A stretch of DNA of 64,000 bases from Salibacterium lacus (GCF_042684865.1 NZ_JBHUML010000005.1:496001-560000); one strand, 5' to 3'; shown: positions 17,225 through 25,757, counted from the stretch's first letter. A program made the numbers and translations. The notes: generated from the sequence alone by a model not told the origin.

Positions 17225-17454
17225 AACGTTGCCGTCCTCTTTGCATAATGACGTTTACACTGCTGCTTGGTATGGTAAACGTCACTATGACCTGTTCTAT
17301 GTTACGTTTATGCGGAGCGCGCCCCTCCTAAACTGTCTCATGAATCATTTATACTTACGTTTAAAGCGTTTTCACCTCTCCTTTTGGCCGTCGTCGTATG
17401 ACCAAAACCAACGTCAACTTTCACCGCGAATGTACAGACGATCTTCTATATAAA
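17225..17454. repeat. Intergenic repeat region with AAACGTCA inverted repeats
   Basis: A perfect 10-bp inverted repeat TGACGTTTAC (17249-17258) / GTAAACGTCA (17275-17284) is followed by further TTACGTTT copies (about 17302 and 17350). The string GTAAACGTCACTATGACC at 17275-17292 occurs again, inverted, at 53185-53202. The stretch CCCCTCCTAAACTGTC...ATGAATCATTTATA resembles the 53-bp array units near 28530. No gene is present. Confidence 0.6.
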
Positions 17455-17787
17455 GGGGCTGTATCAAAAGCCGTTAAACGTTAAGGCATCCGCTGCAGGC
17501 GGACGCTTGCCGCGGGCAGCGCCTCAGCTACATGGTAGTAAAGGAGGATCGGCTAAGTTCGGCACGTCCTGTGCCGACGCCGATCTGACTCACATCGTGT
17601 GAGCCTCCGTTTGATGGGATCTTCGGCTGCTGCTTCGACGAACAGGATGTTCTAGTGCCGGCGTTGGTCACAGGACGTGACCGGTTTTAGCCGGCGAACT
17701 GCTGAAATGGCGTCGCCGCCCTCCGCTTCTGCCTGGGGTGAATTTTCTATATTACAGAAAAGGAGCTGCACCTTTTGATACAGCTCC
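17455..17787. mobile_element. MITE-like element, 333 bp, with terminal inverted repeats
   Basis: The ends are GGGGCTGTATCAAAAG (17455-17470) and, inverted, GGAGCTGTATCAAAAG (17772-17787), matching at 15 of 16 positions. There is no open reading frame for a transposase. The inside contains several short hairpins, including CACGTCCTGTG (about 17556) and its exact reverse complement CACAGGACGTG (about 17671). The left part (GCAGGCGGACGCTTGCCGCGG) resembles a dispersed Bacillaceae intergenic element. No target duplication is evident. The right end doubles as a terminator for the pbuG-like gene. Confidence 0.6.
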
Positions 17788-17788
17788 G
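17755..17788 (-). terminator. Terminator at the element edge, serving the pbuG gene
   Basis: On the minus strand GGAGCTG...CAGCTCC forms a hairpin followed by TTTTCTG. It lies about 25 bases past the permease stop and is built from the right terminal repeat of the MITE-like element. Confidence 0.7.
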
Positions 17789-17813
17789 TTAGTTATGGAA
17801 GAAAGTGCATGGA

Positions 17814-19127
17814 TTAAGCCCCTAAAAAGGCAAAATAAATGATAAACACAAAGAACAGCGCGTACATGATCGGATGAATGTCGCGGCCTTTTCCTTTCAG
17901 CACCATCGTGATCGGGTAAAAGATAAAGCCCAGCGCGATCCCGGTGGCGATGCTGTAGGTCATCGGCATAGCCACCACGGTTAGAAAGGCCGGGAGCGCC
18001 ATTTCGAGTTTATCCCACTCAATCAGGCGGAGGGACGACGCCATGAGTACACCGACGATAATGAGTGCCGGACCTGTCACCTCGTCTGTGACCACGGTAA
18101 GAAGCGGGGAAAAGAACAGAGACAAGAGAAACAGCACACCGGTGATAAGGGATGCAAAGCCAGTTCTTGCCCCTGCTGCGACGCCGGATGTTGACTCAAT
18201 GTAAGCAGTCGTCGTGGATGTACCGAGCACTGCCCCGATGGATGTGGCTGATGAATCCGCGAGAAGTGCCCGGCCTGCGCGCGGAAGCTTATTGTTTTTC
18301 ACAAAGCCGGCCTGATTGGCGACCCCGTACAGCGTCCCGGCTGTATCAAAAAAGTCGACAAACAAAAAGGTGAGAACCACAATAGCAATCTGCCCGGTCA
18401 TCTGGGCACTCCACTCCAGTTCCCCGAGGAAGGTAAACGCCGTTCCGAATGTCGGCGCAAGACTCGGCACGGAACCGACGACAGCATCAGGAAGGCTGAT
18501 GACGCCAAACAATATACCGGCAGCAGCGGTGATGACCATTCCGTAAAAGATGCCTCCCTGAAAACCAAGAACCATCAGTACAACCGTGACAAGCAGGCCG
18601 AAACAGGCGAGAACCGTCGTCGCCTGCGTCATATCGCCCAGCGCCACCATGGTCGATTCATCCGCAACCACAATGCCGGTATTCTGAAAACCGATAAACG
18701 CAATATACAGCCCGATACCGGCAGCAGCCGCGTATTTCAGCTGAGATGGAATCGCGTTGATGACTTTTTCACGAATCCCAAATAGCGTAATAAAGATAAA
18801 AATAACACCAGAGACAAAAACACTGAAAAGCGCGATTTGCCAGGGTATCCCCATGGTTAACACAACCGTGTAGGTGAAAAAGGCGTTAAGCCCCATGCCG
18901 GGCGCCAGTGCGATCGGATATCTGGCAAGAAGCCCCATAATTAATGTACCTACGGCGGCGGACAAGGCCGTAGCCGTAAAGACAGCTCCTTCGTCCATCC
19001 CCGCTTCGGACAGAATGCTCGGGTTTACAAACAGGATGTAAGCCATCGCCAGAAAAGTGGTCAGGCCGGCCATGCTTTCCTGTCGGTACCCCGTCCCCCA
19101 TTCTTCAAATTCAAAATAACGTTTCAC
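17814..19127 (-). CDS. pbuG: NCS2 family guanine/hypoxanthine permease (PbuG-like)
   Basis: A 437-aa polytopic importer of hypoxanthine and guanine by proton symport. The sequence shows the AzgA/PbuG-type features: EWGTGYRQESMAGLTTFLAMAYILFVNPSIL at the N-terminus, ALAPGMGLNAFFTYTVV near residue 72, VDFFDTAGTLYGVANQAG near residue 255, and TSTTTAYIESTSGVAAGARTG near residue 305. Around 13 hydrophobic segments are visible. The start is GTG at 19127 behind GGGGG. A guanine riboswitch precedes it, and guaA is upstream as in B. subtilis. Confidence 0.93.
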   Translation of the reverse strand: MKRYFEFEEWGTGYRQESMAGLTTFLAMAYILFVNPSILSEAGMDEGAVFTATALSAAVGTLIMGLLARYPIALAPGMGLNAFFTYTVVLTMGIPWQIALFSVFVSGVIFIFITLFGIREKVINAIPSQLKYAAAAGIGLYIAFIGFQNTGIVVADESTMVALGDMTQATTVLACFGLLVTVVLMVLGFQGGIFYGMVITAAAGILFGVISLPDAVVGSVPSLAPTFGTAFTFLGELEWSAQMTGQIAIVVLTFLFVDFFDTAGTLYGVANQAGFVKNNKLPRAGRALLADSSATSIGAVLGTSTTTAYIESTSGVAAGARTGFASLITGVLFLLSLFFSPLLTVVTDEVTGPALIIVGVLMASSLRLIEWDKLEMALPAFLTVVAMPMTYSIATGIALGFIFYPITMVLKGKGRDIHPIMYALFFVFIIYFAFLGA

Positions 19128-19177
19128 AAGCTATTCCCCCATTTTCTACTAGGATGTACGTGTACACCCGGTATAAT

Positions 19178-19217
19178 TAGAAAAAGCTCCAGGTGCATGA
19201 TGCTGCACCTGAAGCTT
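19178..19217 (-). terminator. Attenuator terminator of the pbuG riboswitch
   Basis: On the minus strand AAGCTTCAGGTGCA / TGCACCTGGAGCTT forms a strong hairpin with a TTTTTC tail, between the aptamer and the permease start. It is the expected OFF-state terminator. Confidence 0.88.
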
Positions 19218-19263
19218 CAACCACAAAAGACGGACGAAAGACACTGCTTCTTTCGGTCCAGAA

Positions 19264-19329
19264 TTCGTAGTCAAGCTATTTACGGCAGCCTGTAGAAACC
19301 AGCGGACCCTATTACCGCTGTTATACGAA
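19264..19329 (-). ncRNA. Guanine riboswitch aptamer, pbuG leader
   Basis: The minus strand reads TTCGTATAA (P1), a P2 stem AGCGG/CCGCT with an AATAGGG-type loop, GTTTCTAC, a P3 with GCCGTAAAT in its loop, then TTGACTACGAA closing P1. The specificity base is C, giving guanine/hypoxanthine selectivity. The two loops retain canonical kissing sequence, unlike the guaA copy. Confidence 0.95.
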
Positions 19330-19450
19330 ACGCTTCATATATAGACAGCCCATCTGTTTTATTATTCTACCCCGGACAGATGGCAAAAGCAGTCATTTTG
19401 TTACATAATTGAACAAACATCCGGCGGGCCGGGTAAAGGATACCTTCGTT

Positions 19451-20989
19451 TTACTCCCACTCAATCGTGGAAGGCGGCTTGGACGTGATATCATAAACAA
19501 CCCGGTTCACATGCTGGACTTCGTTCACAATTCTCGTGGAAATGGATTCAAGCACGTCATACGGGATTCTGGCCCAATCCGAGGTCATGCCGTCCACCGA
19601 CGTTACCGCACGGACGCCGACCGTATAATCATAGGTCCTCGCATCTCCCATAACGCCAACGCTCCGCATATCCGGAAGGGCGGTGAAATACTGCCAGATC
19701 TCCCGGTCAAGCCCGGCGTTACTGATTTCTTCTCTCAGGATAGCATCCGACTCGCGCACAATTTCAAGCTTCTCTCCGGTAATTTCACCGAGCACCCGGA
19801 TACCAAGTCCCGGCCCCGGAAACGGCTGGCGCCACACAATCTCATCGGGAACGCCGAGTTCGGTTCCAAGTTGGCGGACTTCATCTTTAAATAATGTATT
19901 CAGCGGTTCAATAAGATCCATATTCATGTCTTCGGGGAGCCCGCCGACGTTATGGTGGGACTTAATCGTCTGGGCGGTGTCCGTGCCGCTCTCAATAACA
20001 TCGGTATAAAGCGTTCCCTGCGCGAGAAAGTCCATGTTTTCGAGTTTTTCCGCTTCGTCTTCAAACAGGTAGATGAACTCATTGCCGATTATTTTCCGCT
20101 TTTCTTCCGGATCGGAGACCCCGTCCAGTTTCGTCAGAAAACGGTCCTGCGCATCAATTTTTACCATGTTCATGTTGAAGTCGCCCGCAAAGGTGTCCAT
20201 TACACTTTCCGCCTCGCCTTTGCGGAGAAGCCCGTGGTCGATGAACATGCATGTAAGCTGGTCACCGATGGCCTGGTGGATTAACGCTGCGACCACAGAA
20301 GAGTCCACCCCGCCGCTCAGCGCGCAGAGTACGTTTTTGTCCCCTACCTGTTCGCGGATCAAGGCGGTCTGCTCTTCTACGAAATTGCTCATCGACCATT
20401 CTCCGGCACAGCCGCAGATCGTAAAAGCAAAGTTCTCCAGAATAGCATCGCCGTGCTCGGTATGGCGGACTTCCGGATGAAACTGTACGCCGTAAATACC
20501 GCGTGCTTCATCACTCATCCCCGCCACCGGGCAGGAGGCATTGCCGGCGTCGGTTTGAAATCCTTCCGGTGGTGTTGTAATCAGGTCTCCGTGGCTCATC
20601 CAGACCGTCTGCTCGTTTGAAAGGCCCTGATAAAGCGCGGAGCTGTGCTTTACCTGAAGTGCTGCCTTTCCGTATTCGCGGTGATTCGATGCTTCCACCC
20701 GGCCGCCGTAGTGCTGTGTCAACAGCTGCATGCCGTAGCAGATTCCAAGAATCGGAATCCCGAGTTCATAAATGGCCGGATCGGCAGCCGGGGCTCCTTC
20801 GGCATACGCACTGCCGGGGCCGCCGGAGAAAATAATACCCGACGGCTCCATCTCTTTCAGCTGCTGCGCCGTGACAGATCCCGGATGCAGCTCACTGTAG
20901 ACACCAAGGTCTCTGATGCGGCGGGTGATCAGCTGATTGTATTGACCGCCGAAGTCAAGAACGACGATCTTCTCCGTTTCGTTTGACAT
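19451..20989 (-). CDS. guaA: GMP synthase (glutamine-hydrolysing)
   Basis: Converts XMP to GMP. The 512-aa protein has an N-terminal class I amidotransferase with the nucleophile in ILGICYGMQLL near residue 82 and the His-Glu pair in VQFHPEVRHTE near residue 170. The ATP pyrophosphatase follows, with the PP-loop ALSGGVDSSV near residue 225. The C-terminal dimerisation domain ends KPPSTIEWE, as in all GuaA. I chose ATG 20989 (MSNETEKIVVLDFG) over an upstream in-frame codon at 21052, which lies inside the leader terminators. Regulated by the variant purine riboswitch upstream. Confidence 0.97.
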   Translation of the reverse strand: MSNETEKIVVLDFGGQYNQLITRRIRDLGVYSELHPGSVTAQQLKEMEPSGIIFSGGPGSAYAEGAPAADPAIYELGIPILGICYGMQLLTQHYGGRVEASNHREYGKAALQVKHSSALYQGLSNEQTVWMSHGDLITTPPEGFQTDAGNASCPVAGMSDEARGIYGVQFHPEVRHTEHGDAILENFAFTICGCAGEWSMSNFVEEQTALIREQVGDKNVLCALSGGVDSSVVAALIHQAIGDQLTCMFIDHGLLRKGEAESVMDTFAGDFNMNMVKIDAQDRFLTKLDGVSDPEEKRKIIGNEFIYLFEDEAEKLENMDFLAQGTLYTDVIESGTDTAQTIKSHHNVGGLPEDMNMDLIEPLNTLFKDEVRQLGTELGVPDEIVWRQPFPGPGLGIRVLGEITGEKLEIVRESDAILREEISNAGLDREIWQYFTALPDMRSVGVMGDARTYDYTVGVRAVTSVDGMTSDWARIPYDVLESISTRIVNEVQHVNRVVYDITSKPPSTIEWE

Positions 20990-21024
20990 GTCCCCAATCA
21001 CCTTTCTCCTGTTAAGTAAAGTAT

Positions 21025-21049
21025 AAAAAACCGGAACCCATCTCCGGAT
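21025..21049 (-). terminator. Second (proximal) terminator in the guaA leader
   Basis: On the minus strand CCGGAG-ATGGG-TTCCGG is followed by TTTTTTATAC. It lies just downstream of the first leader terminator and upstream of the guaA start, making a tandem pair. Confidence 0.75.
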
Positions 21050-21052
21050 CAA

Positions 21053-21106
21053 GAAAAACGAAGACAGATTCCGGGATATACGTATCTCCGGTTATCCTGT
21101 CTTCGT
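21053..21106 (-). terminator. First terminator in the guaA leader, sharing sequence with aptamer P1
   Basis: On the minus strand CGAAGACAG ... CTGTCTTCG forms the outer stem of a hairpin, followed by TTTTTC. Its 5' arm includes CGAAG, the 3' strand of the aptamer P1, so aptamer and terminator (or an antiterminator) are coupled. Confidence 0.82.
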
Positions 21107-21160
21107 AGTCCAATCTGAAACGACCGGGTAGAAACTCTTTCACTTGAAAGATATACGAAG
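21101..21160 (-). ncRNA. Variant purine (guanine-type) riboswitch aptamer, guaA leader
   Basis: P1 is CTTCGTA/TACGAAG. The J2/3 core AGTTTCTAC and the J3/1 ACT with specificity C are intact. P2 is CTTTC-AAGT-GAAAG and P3 is CCGGTC-GTTTCA-GATTGG, so both loops are far shorter than in canonical aptamers and lack the ATATGG and CCGTAAA kissing sequences. The binding core still suggests a guanine-like ligand, but the tertiary loop contact appears lost. Confidence 0.82.
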
Positions 21161-21191
21161 GAAAGTTATCTACTGCTGAAACATGCCTATT

Positions 21192-21221
21192 ATTTTAGCA
21201 GTCCGCCTGTGAAACGGTCAA
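21192..21221 (-). promoter_or_regulatory. Sigma-A promoter of guaA
   Basis: TTGACC (21216-21221) and TAAAAT (21192-21197) with 18-base spacing on the minus strand. The -35 overlaps the last codons of the upstream yebA-like gene, so guaA can be transcribed separately while also receiving read-through. Confidence 0.65.
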
Positions 21222-23377
21222 GTTCCAATGCGGTGTACCATTTTCGCCCAGACAGCAGTGATATGATCCCAGTTTTCTTTTTGGGGCTTCCCGCCGTAAT
21301 GGATTTTTTCATACTCGTGAACGAGCGTACTCATATCGTTGACCGTAAACCATTCATCCATCCGCTTCCCGTATTCACGGAGCGTTTCGCCGTCACGCCG
21401 GCCGAATCCGGCATGGCGCAGGAGACGCAGGAGCGAATGAAAGGCTTTCGTGAAAGAAGCCGCGTCTTTTGTATGCCGGAACCGAAGCAGCATCCCTTTT
21501 TTCACGAGCGTAAAACGGAAGATGTACAGAAGAGCGGCAAAGACGAAGGCACCACCTGCGATAAACGGCCACAGCGGCAAAACGGAGGATGAAGCAGCAG
21601 CCTGCGTATCGTTTTCTTCCTGGTTCTGCTGTTGTTCTTCCTCTTCTGTATCCTGCTGTTGTTCCTGCTGTTCCTCGCTTTCCGGCGTTTCGTTATTTTC
21701 TTCTGTATTCTGCTGCCGGGAGTAATCAAATTCCGAGGCAAACCCTCTTGTCGGCTCAAATGGAACCCAGCCCGTACCCGGAAAATAAACCTCAACCCAG
21801 GAGTGGGCATTGGCGCTCGTTACTTCGTAAACGGTGCTGTTCTCCCCGGCCTGGGATTCACTCCCTTTTGTAAAACCTTTCACCCACCGTGTTGGAATAC
21901 CAACCGTACGGAGCATAACTGCCATGGAGGTGGAAAAATTATCGCAGTAGCCGCGCTGCGTATCAAACAGAAACTGCTCCACGTAATCCTGCCCTTGTTC
22001 CGGGACTGCGATATTGGAGGTATCATACGTGAATTCCGGGCTGTTCAAATAACGTTCCACGGCCCGCACCTTGTCGTACCGGTTATTCTCACCGGATGTC
22101 ATCTCTTCGGTCTGCTCCTGGATGGAGGAAGGGAGATCATCCGGAAGACCGAGATAGTAATCCTCGATGTACTGCGGGTCATTCGTCGATGCACTCTGCA
22201 TTTGTTCAACAGAAAATTCAGGGTATCCATACGTAAGCTCATAGCGTCTGGGCGTAACGGGTTCCCCTCCGGACATCGTCGATGCTCTGCCGGTATGCCG
22301 ATCCACCTCAAGAGACACATCCCCATTTGGAACGTCTATATTCTGAAGACTTCCGGGATAAAACGCGAAGTCAAACGAGCCGGCATGTTCTTGTGCTATC
22401 TGCACCGTAACGTTCTGCTGAGCGGTCTCCACCGAATCATCATAAAACCCACTGGTGGAGGAAGGCCGTTCCGGAGTATCCGATACCCAGCCGCTTCCGG
22501 TATACACGTTCTTCGACTCTCCGCGCCAGTATCCTACTTCTCCTCCTGAAGCGGTGAATACAGGGGTCTCATCCATCTCAAAGCCGCCGCCGAGCTGTTC
22601 ATCATTTTCACCGTATCCGATTTTCTGTACGGTTTCACCGCCGCTTCCGGCAGGCGTTTCAATTCCTGCCGTACGTTCCATGAACGGTACCGGGTCCGGC
22701 CACTGCGGCTCCGCCTTTGGCAGAACAAGTCCGACAGCCGTCGAACATGCGAGCAGAAACAAAGCCAGCATCGTCCAGCGGAACCACACCAATCTCGACT
22801 GCACCGCACCGGGGTAATAATAGACGAGGCGGTCCCACTGCAGAAGCGCCATCAAAATAAAACCGAGAACGAAAACCCGGATAACCGCCGTGGTACCGTC
22901 ATAGACGAAAAAGGTATCCATCACCCCGATATAGATGACAGTAAACAAAAAGAAGAACAGAATCCGCCTGGCCTGCACGATCCAGAAATACAAAAGATAG
23001 CTCATAATAGACAAAAGCAGCATAAATAAAAAGCTCCGGAACATATCACTCAGGCCGTACCAGCGGCCCTCCAGCATATAACTGATATTCGTGGTCCCTT
23101 CTATGTATAGAGCCTTCCACCACTGCGTGCTGAACAACGTCTCATCAAGAAAGATGGAATGAATGCTGAATAACATGCCCCCTGCCATCAAAAGCAGAGC
23201 GGCCCACCACGGGAACTGTAAAAACATAACCAGAAAGAAGAAACCCGCCGATGCCATAAAGACCGGAACGTATCCGGTGTTTGTCACTTCCGGAAGAGGG
23301 ATCAGCCATTCCATCAACAGAAGATACCCGATCATATACATTAAAAATATTTTTGGTGTCTGTTTTGTCCGCTGCAC
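21218..23377 (-). CDS. yebA: Membrane transglutaminase-like protein (YebA/TgpA type, DUF4129 C-terminus)
   Basis: A 719-aa membrane protein. About six or seven hydrophobic segments fill residues 1-220. An extracellular transglutaminase-like domain follows, with the catalytic Cys in QRGYCDNFSTSMAVMLRTVG near residue 480, the His in SANAHSWVEVYF near residue 520 and an Asp/Glu-containing VPFEPTRGF. A Q/E-rich linker, another transmembrane segment (SVLPLWPFIAGGAFVFAALL) and a DUF4129-like cytosolic tail complete it. The GTG start at 23377 has AAGGAGG. It lies in an operon with yeaD and yeaC. Substrate and physiological role are unknown. Confidence 0.92.
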   Translation of the reverse strand: MQRTKQTPKIFLMYMIGYLLLMEWLIPLPEVTNTGYVPVFMASAGFFFLVMFLQFPWWAALLLMAGGMLFSIHSIFLDETLFSTQWWKALYIEGTTNISYMLEGRWYGLSDMFRSFLFMLLLSIMSYLLYFWIVQARRILFFFLFTVIYIGVMDTFFVYDGTTAVIRVFVLGFILMALLQWDRLVYYYPGAVQSRLVWFRWTMLALFLLACSTAVGLVLPKAEPQWPDPVPFMERTAGIETPAGSGGETVQKIGYGENDEQLGGGFEMDETPVFTASGGEVGYWRGESKNVYTGSGWVSDTPERPSSTSGFYDDSVETAQQNVTVQIAQEHAGSFDFAFYPGSLQNIDVPNGDVSLEVDRHTGRASTMSGGEPVTPRRYELTYGYPEFSVEQMQSASTNDPQYIEDYYLGLPDDLPSSIQEQTEEMTSGENNRYDKVRAVERYLNSPEFTYDTSNIAVPEQGQDYVEQFLFDTQRGYCDNFSTSMAVMLRTVGIPTRWVKGFTKGSESQAGENSTVYEVTSANAHSWVEVYFPGTGWVPFEPTRGFASEFDYSRQQNTEENNETPESEEQQEQQQDTEEEEQQQNQEENDTQAAASSSVLPLWPFIAGGAFVFAALLYIFRFTLVKKGMLLRFRHTKDAASFTKAFHSLLRLLRHAGFGRRDGETLREYGKRMDEWFTVNDMSTLVHEYEKIHYGGKPQKENWDHITAVWAKMVHRIGT

Positions 23378-23391
23378 AGCAGGTCCTCCTT

Positions 23392-24582
23392 CTAGGACGT
23401 TAAGTCAAAGGCGTTGTCCTCCATCCATACATAAGTCGTGACCGCCCCGCTTCCCCGGAGCTTATCCATACGGATCCGCTCCTGCTCGTCCATCGCATCA
23501 CGTCCACAGAACGCAATGACCAGCTCATTGCGGTTCTTCAATACCTGCTGCAGTTCTTCCATGCGCTGTACTGACATGGCAGAGGTAATATAAAGTAGGG
23601 AACGTCCATGAAACGGCTGCCGGAAAAACGCCGCTTCATCAAACGAAACGCTGCCCGGTTCCAATTTCGCCAGTTCCTGATAGATGCTTTGGAAATGGGC
23701 CCGTTTCGACTCTTCCTCGAGCAGCACCTCTTCTCCAGTGGAAAAACCCAACCCGGTCGGCACCCCTTTTTTATAGCAGTAATCCGTGAAGGAGGCGGCA
23801 AACTCAATCCGTTCCTCCAACGCATCCCTGCCCTTTTCCATCGTGTTATCGAGGATGACGAGATGACCCTGTCCTTCCTGCGATTCAAATTCCTTTGTCA
23901 CCAGCTTGCCGGCCCGGGCGCTGACTTTCCAATCGACACTTGTCATTTTGTCGCCTGGTATATAATCCCTTACACCGGCGACAGAATAACTCTGATCCAT
24001 CATTCTTACAGCGGAAGGAGTGGTTTCCTGATTCTCATTGCGCAGGCCGTTCCACCGCTTCAACAGCCGGAGACGGGGAAGCACCGTTACAGGCTGGGAA
24101 AGATCAACTTCATACTCCTTGGTAATAAATCCAAATAAATCCCCTGCTCTGAGCATGACGGTGGAAAACCAGTACTCGCCCCGGCGTCCGCCCCGGATCT
24201 CATAGGAGTGCGACAGAGACCTCGCTGGAGAGAGAAAAAAAATAGTACCGGCATCCTGCCCCAGTCCTTCAATCCCGGACGGAACATTATCCTCCACACT
24301 TAAGAACAGAAATGGAAAAGGTAGTTTTTTTTCAACATGAAGGGTTACCTCCATGCTTTCATTGTGGGACAGCATCGTACGGCTGACGTTTCTTGTTACC
24401 CGGAGAAGGCGGAGCGGATAAGCGATAAACAGTGCATTTAGAATCACAGCCGACAGTACACTGTAAAAAAGAAACCAACTCACAAATCCACCCTGAAACA
24501 TTGCATAGGCGTAAAGGACCGCCAAGACTGCAGCCAGCAGCAATGCTTTGCCCGTTTTTACAATTATTCGTCCCGGTCTCAT
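23392..24582 (-). CDS. yeaD: DUF58 domain protein (YeaD-like)
   Basis: A 396-aa protein with two hydrophobic segments near the N-terminus (residues 12-55), then a soluble part containing the DUF58 signature VRDYIPGDKMTSVDWKVSARAGKLVTKEFE near residue 215. The following region, HLVILDNTMEKGRDALEERIEFAASF, looks like a von Willebrand A-type fold. DUF58 proteins are regularly paired with MoxR ATPases and transglutaminases, exactly the neighbours here, so the three probably form one chaperone-like module. The ATG adjoins the yeaC stop directly. Confidence 0.92.
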   Translation of the reverse strand: MRPGRIIVKTGKALLLAAVLAVLYAYAMFQGGFVSWFLFYSVLSAVILNALFIAYPLRLLRVTRNVSRTMLSHNESMEVTLHVEKKLPFPFLFLSVEDNVPSGIEGLGQDAGTIFFLSPARSLSHSYEIRGGRRGEYWFSTVMLRAGDLFGFITKEYEVDLSQPVTVLPRLRLLKRWNGLRNENQETTPSAVRMMDQSYSVAGVRDYIPGDKMTSVDWKVSARAGKLVTKEFESQEGQGHLVILDNTMEKGRDALEERIEFAASFTDYCYKKGVPTGLGFSTGEEVLLEEESKRAHFQSIYQELAKLEPGSVSFDEAAFFRQPFHGRSLLYITSAMSVQRMEELQQVLKNRNELVIAFCGRDAMDEQERIRMDKLRGSGAVTTYVWMEDNAFDLTS

Positions 24583-25545
24583 TTACTGCACCATTTCCTT
24601 ACCGGCAAGCGGGACACGCAGTGTAGATAGAATATCACGAATCACATCTTCCCCGTCTTTTTCCACCATCTGCAGATCCGAGCGCAGGATAATGCGGTGG
24701 CTCAGCGCAACAGGTGCAAGATGTTTAATATCGTCGGGAACAACGTACTCCCGCCCCTTTAAAAAGGCAAAAGCCTGCGAAGCTTTCATAAGGGCAATGG
24801 ATCCGCGCGGACTGACGCCGAGCTGTACATCCCGGTGGGTTCTCGTTTCATTCACGATGGAAAGGATGTACTGTTTCACAGAATCATCCACATACACAGA
24901 CGAAACCTGCTTTTGCATCTTGAGAATGTCTTCCAGACTAAGCACCTCTTGCAGTTCCTGGATTGGGTGGTTCTGCTCCACTCTTTTCAGCACACTGAGT
25001 TCTTCTTCGTATGTCGGGTAGCCCATCTTCAGCTTAAACAGAAAACGGTCCAGCTGCGCCTCCGGAAGCGGATACGTGCCTCCGTATTCGATCGGATTCT
25101 GGGTTGCCATCACAAAAAAAGGCTGCTCCAGATCGCGTGTCTGCCCGTCGATTGTCACACTTCCTTCTTCCAGGGCTTCCAAGAGCGATGACTGTGTTTT
25201 CGGCGACGTCCGGTTGATTTCATCTGCAAGTACCACATTGGACATCACCGGTCCCGCCCGGAATTCAAAAGACTGCGTTTTCTGGTTATATATCGACACC
25301 CCGCTTACATCAGAAGGCAGTAAATCCGGTGTGAACTGAATTCTTTTAAAATCTGCTCCAATGGAACGGGCAATCGCCCTTACCATCATCGTTTTTCCAA
25401 CCCCCGGCACATCCTCAAGCAGAACGTGCCCTCCCGCAAGCAGGGCGGTCAAGCTCAATTCTATTTCTTCGCGCTTGCCTACAACGACGCGTTCTATGTT
25501 CTCTATCACTTGCTGCAGTCCGGAACGTTCCGTCTCCACTTTCAT
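24583..25545 (-). CDS. yeaC: MoxR-family AAA+ ATPase (YeaC-like)
   Basis: A 320-aa AAA+ ATPase of the MoxR group, usually involved in maturation or metal insertion for partner proteins. Visible motifs are Walker A EDVPGVGKTMM near residue 37, Walker B NVVLADEINRTSPKTQ near residue 104, and sensor-1 FVMATQNPIEYGGTYPLPEAQLDRF near residue 145. The start codon is uncertain: an ATG at 25554 is also in frame, but AGAGGA lies ten bases before the ATG at 25545. First gene of the yeaC-yeaD-yebA operon. Confidence 0.93.
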   Translation of the reverse strand: MKVETERSGLQQVIENIERVVVGKREEIELSLTALLAGGHVLLEDVPGVGKTMMVRAIARSIGADFKRIQFTPDLLPSDVSGVSIYNQKTQSFEFRAGPVMSNVVLADEINRTSPKTQSSLLEALEEGSVTIDGQTRDLEQPFFVMATQNPIEYGGTYPLPEAQLDRFLFKLKMGYPTYEEELSVLKRVEQNHPIQELQEVLSLEDILKMQKQVSSVYVDDSVKQYILSIVNETRTHRDVQLGVSPRGSIALMKASQAFAFLKGREYVVPDDIKHLAPVALSHRIILRSDLQMVEKDGEDVIRDILSTLRVPLAGKEMVQ

Positions 25546-25757
25546 TCCTCCCATTTCCTCTGCTGATGCCCTACGTTCTTTCTTTCATATTATCACAAAT
25601 GGGAAGGGTTTGTGGGCATGATAATCTTTTTCCGGGTTCTGTCATTTCCAGTATATTTCTTTCCAGATATTCTTTTCAATCGGATCTTATTTATAGTAAC
25701 ATTTTCCTTGTTGATGTTTTTAAAGGAATTTTCAGGAAAAAATAGAGGAGAGATTCG

